Source: Verrucomicrobiales bacterium (GTDB lineage: Bacteria; Verrucomicrobiota; Verrucomicrobiia; Verrucomicrobiales; V1-33). Taken from it: DNA of 11,561 bases. The DNA lies in contig JAQGPD010000229.1 of assembly GCA_028293305.1 (NCBI GenBank), forward strand, positions 1 to 11,561, in the 5' to 3' direction. Position 1 is the stretch's first letter. The number at the start of each line of letters is the position of its first letter. Shown piece by piece: positions 1-7,200 of the stretch. Both the position numbers and the translations under genes were made by a program. The notes under the pieces are model-generated. The model ran no database searches. It saw only the letters and a list, made by a program, of their open reading frames with translations, and was not told the origin of the DNA.

Positions 1-305
1 AGGGCAGGGGCTCTGAAAACAAGGCCGGGACGGGCCTTGTTACTGGTGCTGGGATGGCGGCGGTGCAGTGGGTGCGGAACGGAGGGGTGCCGGAGGTGAC
101 GCGGCGGATGGCGGGAGCGCTGACGGGAGGGAGGCTTTTGGTGAATCTTCGGGCGGAGGGGGATCCGGATGTGCTGGCGGCGGAAACGTTCGCGGTGCTG
201 GCGGATCAGTTGGAACGGATGCCACGGCTGGTGCTGACTTCCTTGGGATCGCAGCACTTCCGTCCGGGGAAACCGGTGCCGGTGCATCGGGTGGAGGCGG
301 TTTAA
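1..305 (+). CDS. C-terminal part of an unrecognised protein, truncated by the window edge
   Basis: The frame that ends at the TAA at 303-305 is open back to the left edge, giving about 100 visible residues. An ATG at 54 gives an 83-residue reading, but nothing resembling a ribosome binding site precedes it, so I take this as the tail of a longer gene. The visible part has alternating charged and hydrophobic residues consistent with a folded cytoplasmic protein, including VNLRAEGDPDVLAAETFAVL and the end GKPVPVHRVEAV. It shows no signal peptide, membrane segment, CxxCH heme motif or other motif I can name, so I give no function. It is separated from the next gene by 236 bp and need not be part of that operon. 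A spurious GC-rich frame is possible. Confidence 0.5.
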   Translation, partial: GRGSENKAGTGLVTGAGMAAVQWVRNGGVPEVTRRMAGALTGGRLLVNLRAEGDPDVLAAETFAVLADQLERMPRLVLTSLGSQHFRPGKPVPVHRVEAV

Positions 306-541
306 AATTGGGACGGTGGGAACATAGCTCAGGAAGCCAGCGCCCCGTTCGGTCGGAATGCTGGAATGCCTTTGCCGACCTGCCGCCGACGCTGCCGCCG
401 CCGCCCGGTGCGGTCCGCTGCGGCGGGGATTATCCGTGATTCCCATGCCCCCCTGGGCGGGATATCTGCTTCACGCGTTTTAGAGCTTTCCGCTTTGCGG
501 TTTCGCTGTTTATTTTTCCTGATTCTGATACCCCCATAGCC
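306..541. other. Short GC-rich intergenic leader before the GMC gene
   Basis: No gene is visible here. A GC-rich stem can form between 398-404 (CCGCCGC) and 420-426 (GCGGCGG), but no T run follows it, so I do not call a terminator. The last 60 bases are pyrimidine-rich and AT-richer, a plausible place for the promoter of the oxidoreductase pair. I could not find a -35/-10 pair with acceptable spacing. No Shine-Dalgarno sequence precedes the ATG at 542. Confidence 0.35.
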
Positions 542-2332
542 ATGCCCCTGATCACTCCCTCCCAAGCCAAAGCGGAATATGATGTTGCCATTGTCGGTTC
601 CGGAGCGGGGGGCGGGCAGATGGCCTACACCCTGACGCTGGCCGGCTTGAAATGTGTGATGCTGGAGGCCGGCCGCGATTACAGCCCGGCGGCGGAGACT
701 CCCATGTTCATGCGGGCGGACAATGCCCCATTGCGCGGCGCGACCACGCCTGACAAAAACTTCGGTTATTACGACGCCACGGTGGACGGCGGCTGGCAGG
801 TGCCGGGCGAGCCTTACACGCAGGCTTCCGACAAGGCGGAGGAGCAGTTCTGGTGGTGGCGCACCCGCATGACGGGCGGACGCACGAACCACTGGGGCCG
901 CATCTCGCTGCGGAACGGACCCTATGACTTCAAGCCCCGCTCACGCGACGGCCTGGGTTTTGACTGGCCGGTTTCCTATGCGGATATCGATCCCTATTAT
1001 ACGAAAGTGGAAATGCTCATCGGTGTTTTCGGCACGAATCCCGGCATGGAGAATACGCCGGATTCGCCCGCGGGAGTGCTCCTGCCCGCTCCGAAGGCGC
1101 GGCTGGCTGAATTGGTTGCGCAGAAGTTCGGGAAGAAAATCGGCGTGCCGTTTATTCCCATCCACCGCGCCGTGCTAACGAAAGCCCTGGACGCGGATAA
1201 CATTCCACAGAAGCTGCATCCCGGAAATGCCTGGGCGCAGAAAATCGTGGCCGATGCCATGAAGGGCCGCTCGCCCTGCTTCTGGGCCACCAGCTGCGGC
1301 CGGGGTTGCTCCATCAGCGCGAACTATCAATCCACCACCGTGCACCTGCCGCCCGCCATGGCCACGGGGAACCTGGATTTGCTATCCAATGCCCACGTCA
1401 GGGAAGTCGAAGTGAACAAAGAGGGCAAAGCCACGGGTGTGCTTTATATTGATAGAACCACCGGCAAGGAGGAGCGCGTGAAAGCCAAAGCCGTGGTGCT
1501 GGCGGCCAGCAGCGGCGACACCGTGCGCATTCTGCTCAACTCCAACGCGGGCAAAAACATCGCCAACAGCAGCGGTCTGGTGGGCCGTTATATCATGGAT
1601 ACCGTGGGCACTTCCGTCGAGGGTCAGGTGCCGGCTTTGGAGAACGTGCCGCCCCACAACGAGGAGGGCGCGGGCGGCGCCCACACCTATGCGCCCTGGT
1701 GGGGCTACAAGGATCAGGCGGCCGGCAAGCTGGATTTCCCGCGCGGCTATCACATCGAGCTGGGCGGCACCCGCCACATGCCCTCCGGATACAATCCCGT
1801 GGCGGACAGCTTCCTGGAAGGCAGTTATGGCAGCAGACTCAAGAAGGACATGCGCCGCTACTACGGGTCCTTTGTGGAATACGACTGCCGCGGCGAGATG
1901 ATTCCCAACGAGAAAAGCTATTGTGAGATCGACCCCGCCGTGAAGGACAAGTGGGGTATCCCGGTGCTGAAATGGCACTGGAAGTGGAGCGAGCACGAGC
2001 TGAAGCAGGCCGCCCATGCGCGGAAAACATTCACCAGCCTGATCGAAACCATGGGGGGCAAAGTCTTTCCTGACGGACTCACGAAACCGGAGCAATACAT
2101 CGAGCCCGGCGGCAAAATCATCCATGAAGTCGGCGGTGCCATCATGGGCGCGGACGCGAAAACCTCCGTCACCAATGCTTATAACCAGACGTGGGATATC
2201 AAAAACCTGTTCCTCTGCGACGGCTCCCCGTTTGCCTCCAACGCGGACAAAAACCCCACCCTCACCATCATGGCCCTGGCCTGGCGCGCGGCGGATTATT
2301 TGATCGAACAGTCCCGCAAAGGAAATCTCTAA
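542..2332 (+). CDS. GMC family FAD-dependent oxidoreductase (gluconate/sugar dehydrogenase-type large subunit)
   Basis: A flavin dehydrogenase of 596 residues, close to the usual GMC length, expected to oxidise an alcohol or sugar-type substrate; the sequence does not give the exact substrate. The N-terminal FAD-binding Rossmann fold starts at residue 13, with the dinucleotide motif GSGAGGG (19-25) and the acidic residue closing strand 2 at E42 (MLEAG). TGGRTNHWGR (111-120) matches the conserved flavin-contacting loop. Cysteines 246, 252 and 256 form a small cluster. The C-terminal GMC domain carries HEVGGAIMG (528-536) and NPTLTI (571-576), supplying the usual His/Asn active-site pair (H528, N571). 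There is no signal peptide or membrane helix. The gene lies 13 nt before a Tat-type subunit 3 gene, so the enzyme is probably exported as a folded complex on that partner. The start at 542 places the FAD motif at the normal distance from the N-terminus. Confidence 0.93.
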   Translation: MPLITPSQAKAEYDVAIVGSGAGGGQMAYTLTLAGLKCVMLEAGRDYSPAAETPMFMRADNAPLRGATTPDKNFGYYDATVDGGWQVPGEPYTQASDKAEEQFWWWRTRMTGGRTNHWGRISLRNGPYDFKPRSRDGLGFDWPVSYADIDPYYTKVEMLIGVFGTNPGMENTPDSPAGVLLPAPKARLAELVAQKFGKKIGVPFIPIHRAVLTKALDADNIPQKLHPGNAWAQKIVADAMKGRSPCFWATSCGRGCSISANYQSTTVHLPPAMATGNLDLLSNAHVREVEVNKEGKATGVLYIDRTTGKEERVKAKAVVLAASSGDTVRILLNSNAGKNIANSSGLVGRYIMDTVGTSVEGQVPALENVPPHNEEGAGGAHTYAPWWGYKDQAAGKLDFPRGYHIELGGTRHMPSGYNPVADSFLEGSYGSRLKKDMRRYYGSFVEYDCRGEMIPNEKSYCEIDPAVKDKWGIPVLKWHWKWSEHELKQAAHARKTFTSLIETMGGKVFPDGLTKPEQYIEPGGKIIHEVGGAIMGADAKTSVTNAYNQTWDIKNLFLCDGSPFASNADKNPTLTIMALAWRAADYLIEQSRKGNL

Positions 2333-2345
2333 CTTACCCCATAAC

Positions 2346-3179
2346 ATGACTTTCGATTCCGATTCCGCTTTCGATACCCTGGCCGATTCCGCCTCCGCTT
2401 CAGGCCTGCCCTCTGGTTTGAGCATGCCCCCCGCCCATGGCCAGCACTCCGGTTCCGCCACCGGCTCCCATCCCGGCCCGGACGCCGGCCCGGTCAACCA
2501 CGCCCTCCCGCGCTTGTCCCGCCGGGACGTGCTCCGCATGCTTGCCGCCGCCGGTGCCTTTGCCGGCCACGGCGGATCCATCCCCGATTCCCGCGCAGCG
2601 GCCCCCGCCAATGGCGTGATCGTCCCCGGCGTTTCCGTCCCCTACGCCACTGGCTACGGCACCGACCCCAACCTCGTCAAGCTCCACGAAATCGGCGACC
2701 TGTGGCCGCTCATCATGAGCAAGCCGCAACGCCGCGCCGCCGATGCCTTGTGCGATGTCCTGCTGCCCGCCGATGATCTGGGACCCTCCGCCACCAGCCT
2801 GAATGTCCCCGCTTTCATCGACGAATGGGTCAGCGCGCCCTATCCAAAACAAATGGAGGACCGTCCGCTCATCCTGGAGGGACTCGACTGGCTGGACTCG
2901 GAATCCACCAAGCGATTCAACAAACCCTTCGCCGACCTCGACGCCGCCTCCCGCGAGACCCTCTGCAACCTCATCTGCGACACCCGCAAAGCCCCGGCCA
3001 GCCTCGAAAAAGCCGCCGCCTTCTTCTCCCGTTTCCGCAGCCTCTCCTGCGTCGGTTATTACAGCACCCAGGAAGGCTGGAAAGCCATCGGCTTCGTCGG
3101 CAACGTCTTCACCCCCACCTTCGACGGCCCCCCGCCCGAGGTGCTGAAGCAGCTGGATGTGGAACAGACGGTGGCGTGA
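2346..3179 (+). CDS. Gluconate 2-dehydrogenase subunit 3 family protein with Tat signal
   Basis: Probable small subunit of the membrane or periplasmic dehydrogenase whose catalytic flavoprotein is encoded 13 nt upstream. The twin-arginine motif SRRDVL lies at 58-63 (R59, R60), followed by a short hydrophobic stretch (about 63-74) and an Ala-rich possible cleavage region near 84-88. The rest (about 118-270) is a helical domain typical of the family, with the characteristic opening ALCDVLLPAD (134-143) and the end GFVGNVFTPTFDGPPP (249-264). In characterised gluconate and FAD-glucose dehydrogenases this subunit carries the catalytic subunit through the Tat pore; the same role is inferred here. 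The N-terminal extension is odd: 57 residues, rich in Ser, Asp, Ala and Gly, precede the RR. An in-frame ATG at 2424 (M27) would shorten it to about 32 and may be the true start. No Shine-Dalgarno sequence distinguishes the two. Confidence 0.88.
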   Translation: MTFDSDSAFDTLADSASASGLPSGLSMPPAHGQHSGSATGSHPGPDAGPVNHALPRLSRRDVLRMLAAAGAFAGHGGSIPDSRAAAPANGVIVPGVSVPYATGYGTDPNLVKLHEIGDLWPLIMSKPQRRAADALCDVLLPADDLGPSATSLNVPAFIDEWVSAPYPKQMEDRPLILEGLDWLDSESTKRFNKPFADLDAASRETLCNLICDTRKAPASLEKAAAFFSRFRSLSCVGYYSTQEGWKAIGFVGNVFTPTFDGPPPEVLKQLDVEQTVA

Positions 3180-3324
3180 AACTTCACAATATCGCGGCCG
3201 CCCTTCAATGGGTGGAAAGAAAGTTAGGATTACTGCATCGACCAAGCTGTTTAAATAAATTCATTTATCATAACCCACTTTTCGCCGTGAAAGCCTGTCG
3301 GTGGCGGTTTATATGGTTACCGGT

Positions 3325-3451
3325 GGCCTGAAGGGCCTAGCCATGACAGCCTGGGGCCAAAGCCCCAAGACCGGATCCAAAATGAAAATGGGCGGGGCTG
3401 AAGGCCCGTTCCATGGCTTCACGGAGCGGTGTTGGAGCGGGCCAACAGCCC
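3325..3451. repeat. Cluster of small GGGC/GCCC hairpins, probable degenerate dispersed repeat
   Basis: Four short hairpins of similar design lie within 127 bp. They are GGCC-TGAAG-GGCC (3325-3337), TGGGGC-CAAA-GCCCCA (3352-3367), GGGC-TGAAG-GCCC (3395-3407, with one spare G) and GGGC-CAACA-GCCC (3439-3451). The recurring TGAAG loop and GGCC/GCCC stems suggest copies of one structured intergenic element rather than chance. I recall similar GC hairpin clusters between genes in Planctomycetes and Verrucomicrobia, but cannot confirm a match from this sequence alone. Confidence 0.45.
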
Positions 3452-3876
3452 TTCACCTGTAAGGTAACGCGGCCACCCTTAGCTGGCGTTGAAAGGCTGC
3501 GAGCTATTGGGCACACCGTGCATTCTGAAGGATTTGGAAGACGCACCATTTCCCTCACCCCCTCGTGACTTTGGTTACGCGTAATTCTCAATCCCTGTAA
3601 ACGGCTTCCCGGCCGAGGGTCTGGGTGGCGCGCAGGCAGTATTCTGTCAGGGGGACGAATTCACAACCGGTTTTGGCGGCGGCGGCGCGGAAGGCCGCCC
3701 CGGCTGGCCGGCCGCTTTGGCGGCAAGTGTCAGGAGGTGTAACCCGGTCATGGAATAACATGAGTGGGAGTGCTGTTTCTTTCTGTTCCTTTCCCTGGGC
3801 CATGCGGTTCCTGCGGGTGGGGCTGGCTTTCTCGGTGGCCGGGGGGGCAATGGGCCGGGGATTTTTTTGAGGAAAT

Positions 3877-3957
3877 GCCGATGCTCCGGGGCGACTTCCA
3901 AAGTCGCGGTCCTTTCCCGGTGGACCGCGACTTTGGAAGTCGCCCCAGGGCATCGGC
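3877..3957. repeat. REP/BIME-like element: two head-to-head palindromes in a long inverted repeat
   Basis: The arms 3888-3912 and 3922-3946 are perfect 25-nt inverted repeats around a 9-nt loop. A 3-nt mismatch bulge separates them from a further matching 8 bp (GCCGATGC at 3877-3884, GCATCGGC at 3950-3957). Each arm is itself a palindrome: GCGACTT-CCA-AAGTCGC on the left (3891-3907) and GCGACTT-TGG-AAGTCGC on the right. The region can therefore fold as one long cruciform or as two separate hairpins, the design of paired REP units (BIMEs), which RAYT transposases mobilise in other bacteria. No transposase gene or flanking direct repeat is seen in the window. Confidence 0.8.
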
Positions 3958-4033
3958 GATGAATCCATCCACGGAGGCATCGGGTGGGGTGGGGATGATG
4001 AATCGCCAGCGCGAAGCAGTGAGGGAGCAACAT

Positions 4034-4064
4034 AAAAGGCGGCACCGGGTGGGTGCCGCCTTTT
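4034..4064. terminator. Bidirectional intrinsic terminator
   Basis: A perfect 13-bp stem, AAAAGGCGGCACC (4034-4046) with GGTGCCGCCTTTT (4052-4064), closes a 5-nt loop. The nine GC-rich pairs are flanked by A4 on one side and T4 on the other, so it reads as a hairpin plus T run on both strands. It lies 157 bp past the stop codon of the minus-strand PEP-CTERM gene and is its likely terminator. It would also stop plus-strand transcription arriving from the oxidoreductase operon, although that operon ended about 850 bp earlier. The T run is short, so termination strength is uncertain. Confidence 0.75.
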
Positions 4065-4101
4065 GTTATGGAGCTGGGCTTTGGATGGTGTCTTCGGGAC
4101 C

Positions 4102-4161
4102 GGCTTTTGGCTTCCGCTTTTTGGCTTGGGTTTTTGGCTTGGGTTTTTGGCTTCGGCTTTT
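4102..4161. repeat. Short tandem repeat, about 13-bp unit, roughly 4.5 copies
   Basis: The consensus GGCTTGGGTTTTT occurs as two exact adjacent copies (4123-4135, 4136-4148). They are flanked by variants GGCTTCCGCTTTTT (4109-4122) and GGCTTCGGCTTTT (4149-4161) and a partial GGCTTTT (4102-4108). The repeat lies between the stop codon of the minus-strand gene and its terminator, so it would be transcribed as part of that 3' untranslated region. Copy number could vary by slippage. I see no CRISPR-like spacing. Confidence 0.8.
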
Positions 4162-4220
4162 GTGATGGTTAGGTTGGGCTGAGCCAAAGAACCAGCCGGG
4201 GTTCGGTATCGCGCCAGGGG

Positions 4221-7200
4221 TTAGGCGGAGCGGCGGCGGCGGAAGCCGGTTAGGGCGAGGAGGGTGCCGAGGAGGCCGGTGATGGCGGGTTCGGGGACGA
4301 CGACGAGGTTGACCTGGTTGGCAGTGGAGGTGTCGACCTGGAAGGAATAACCGGCGGGCAGGGCAGGGGCGGTGCCGATGGTCAGGCCGTTGTCCGTGAG
4401 GCTGCCGGTGTAGTCCATGAGGCGCCAGCTTCCGGAGGTGACGCTGGCGAAGGAGCCGGCGACGGTTTCCGTAACATTGAGCACGCCGTCCAGGGTGAGG
4501 ATGGTGATGCCGGTGAAGAGGTCATTCACGCCGCCGCCGGGGGTTTGGTCGCCGCCGTTCAATTCGTAGGCCAGGGTGGTGGTGGCCGCGAAGGAGGCGG
4601 AGCTGGTGGTGGTCAGGGTATTGGGGCTGGTGCCGGGGGCGAAGGTGGAGCCACCCGCCAGGGTGAGCGGCCCGCCGAGGGTGCCGGATCCGCCGAGAAC
4701 GGCGGTCGGGGCCACGGAGATGGCACCGGTGGCGGCGCTGTTGTTGCCATTGATAAGGAGGGTGCCGCCATTCACCGCAGTGGGTCCGGTGTAGGTGTTG
4801 GTGCCGGTCAGGGTCAGGGTGCCAAGCCCGGATTTGGTCAGGCCGCCATCCAACGTGGCCCCGAGTCCGAGGTCGTGCTGCATGGCTTCCGCCACGACGA
4901 TGGAAAAGGTGTTGGTATCGAACTTCGCCCCGCCCGCTTTGACGGCGGCGAGGTCGAGGTTGTCCATGAAGGTGGCGTTGTTGGCAATGGCCTGCACGGT
5001 TCCGCCATCGAAGTTAAAGGTGGAATTCACGGGAGTGGTGGCCGCCGGATTTTCCCGGATGCCGAAGGTCTTCAGCAATCCGCCTGACAAGGTGTAGGTG
5101 CCCGAGTAGTCGGGAACGAGGCGGCCCGGGGCATTGGTGGCTCCGTAGACCACGCCGGCGGTGATGGTGCCGCCGGGGGAAACGGTGGATTGCAGATCCA
5201 CGGTGCCGCCTGTTTGAACGACGGTGCCGTTCCCGCCGTTGTGGGCGAGGGACAGGTTTTTGGCGGTGACCGTGCCAGTGCCGCTGACGTTGAGATTACC
5301 GCTGCCTTCCTCACCGATGATGAAGTAGCTGGCGGTCGAGGCGGTGTAGCTTCCGCCGCTGATGTTCACGGTGCCCACGCCGGTGTTGTAGCGGCCGACG
5401 ACGTGGAAGGCGGTGCCGGTGACTGCTCCGGTGCCGCTGATGTTCAGGGTCCCGGTGCCCCAACGACCGGTTTGGAAATTCTGGGCTCCGGTGTTCAGGG
5501 TTCCGCCGCTGATGTTATAAACGCCGATGGTTCCTGTGTCCCCGGCCCCGTTGCCGCCGATGTTCCAATCGGCGGTGGGAGTATTGCCCGCGACAAGGGT
5601 GCCGCCTGTTTGATTGACGGTGCCTTCGGAATATCCGCCTTTGCCCACGAACAGATTTTTCACGACCAGGCTGGCGCTGTCGCTGATGTTGAGCGTGCCT
5701 TTGGCATTGACGTCGCCGATATTGAAGTCCGCATTGATGTCGAAAACTCCATTGTTCTTAACAGTCAGGATGGCGTCCTCGCCCTGGCGTTGGCCAAAGG
5801 AGGCGAAGGTGCCGGTGAAGACTTTGGCGTTGTCCTGGATAATGAACTCCCCCCCGCGTCCGAAGACGCTTCCGGTGCGGGCCGCGGAGGAGCCGATCTG
5901 GCCGCTTCCGCTTAGGCGCAGGATGCCTTCATTCAGGAAAGTGCGGCCGGTATAGTTGCTGGCTGCTGAGGTCAGTTCGACTTCACCGGCACCGGACTTG
6001 ACGATGTGGGTCAGGTTGGTGGCGTCGAAATTCACGATGGGCGTGGAAACGACGAGGTTGGCGCGGGGGTTGTTTTGGATGAAGGCGATGTCCCGGTTGC
6101 CGGTGGCGGAGCGGAGATCGCCGGGGCCGGCGATGGTGGTGACGTTGGTGCCGACATTGCTGCTGACGAGGATGCCGGCGGGGCGGAGGGTGCCGGCGGC
6201 ATTGACCGTGATGGTGTTGGCGGCGGCGGTGTCAAAGCGGAGGCTGTTGAGCTGGATGGCGCCGGTGACGGAGTCGCTGGTGGTGACATCCGTGTTGGTG
6301 GCGGCGGCGAGTCCGGATCCGGTGGTGGTGGTGTAAAAACCTGGCAGGGTGCCGCCGGCGACGATTTGGGTGTTGGTGGCGTCTTTGGCTCCCCATTCAT
6401 TTCCGTTTACGGTGACGTAGGTATTTCCGGCATCCGAGATGATGGAGCTGGCGGTGCCGGAGTTCATGGTGGCGCTGGCTCCCGCTGGAAGGGAAAGCGC
6501 CAGCGTGCCTCCGCCATCGGTGCTGTTGACGGCGTGGTTGATGGCTCCCAGCTGGATCGCGGCGGTGCCGCCCGCGCCGGGGGTGATGTTGATTTTGACG
6601 GCTCCCAGGACTTCTGTCAGGCCGAAGCTTTGGACATTGGCCGCGCCGGCGGCGCCGAGGATTTCAAGCGCGCCGTTTCTTGCCAGGAGGCGCCCGGTTT
6701 GCAGGGTGGTGGGTCCGGTGGTGATGGATCCATCAATGATCTGCGAGACCGGCGCACCGGCGGCGGAAAAATCCAGACGAGTGGTGCCGGCCTGTTGGAT
6801 GAGGCCACCGACTTTCATGTTTTGATTCAGGACCAAGGTGCCGGTGGAGGAGACCTGGGCAATGTAGCCGCCGCTGTTGACGGTGGGATTGATGGCCTGG
6901 GTGACGGTGGTGGTGCCGGTGCGGTTGAAGGCCAGGGTGCCGGATGGGTTGTAGGCTCCGACGCCGGTGTTGTTGGCGCTGAGCAAAATCGTGCCGGAAC
7001 CCAGGGCGCCGGAGCTGCCTCCGAGGGGACCTTTGCCCAGGGTGATGGTGCCGGCTCCGAGGATGGTGCCGCCGGTGTAGGTCATGTTATTCTCCAACTG
7101 GAGATTTCCTGTCAGGGCCTTGATCAGAGTGGTGGCTCCGGCGGTTCCGTCGGTGATGAGCGACTGCATGCGGAGGGTGCCGCCGTTGACGTGGGTGATG

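Larger units (their letters stand above)
3180..4220. other. 1-kb gene-free, structure-rich region between convergent transcription units
   Basis: I see no gene I can support here. In order it holds a short AT-rich patch with a small palindrome (ATAAAT-TC-ATTTAT, 3255-3268), a cluster of small GC hairpins (about 3325-3451), a GC-rich stretch of open frames on both strands (3590-3870), a REP-like double palindrome (3877-3957), a bidirectional terminator (4034-4064) and a 13-bp tandem repeat (4102-4161). The longest frames are 199 codons on the minus strand (3588-4187) and 133 on the plus (3764-4165). Both run through the palindrome and terminator and are Pro/Ser- or Gly-rich without motifs, so I treat them as chance. 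Confidence 0.7.

Noticed and set aside
398..426. Terminator for the left-edge gene
   Set aside because: A GC stem is possible, but no T run follows it and the loop is large.
1382..2611. 409-codon minus-strand frame opposite the GMC gene
   Set aside because: It overlaps the clearly real GMC dehydrogenase, including the conserved C-terminal motifs, and extends into the next gene. Antisense shadow in high-GC DNA.
2400..3245. 281-codon minus-strand frame opposite the small subunit
   Set aside because: It is Gly/Val/Asp-rich shadow sequence; the plus strand has the Tat motif and the recognised family domain.
4102..4161. CRISPR-like or telomere-like array
   Set aside because: The units are 13 bp, directly adjacent and without spacers, so it is a simple tandem repeat.
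3588..4187. 199-codon minus-strand frame across the intergenic kilobase
   Set aside because: It runs through the REP-like palindrome and the terminator hairpin, is Pro/Ser/Lys-rich without a motif, and starts inside the 13-bp tandem repeat. Its last 30 residues look somewhat protein-like and could be a relic, but I cannot support a gene.
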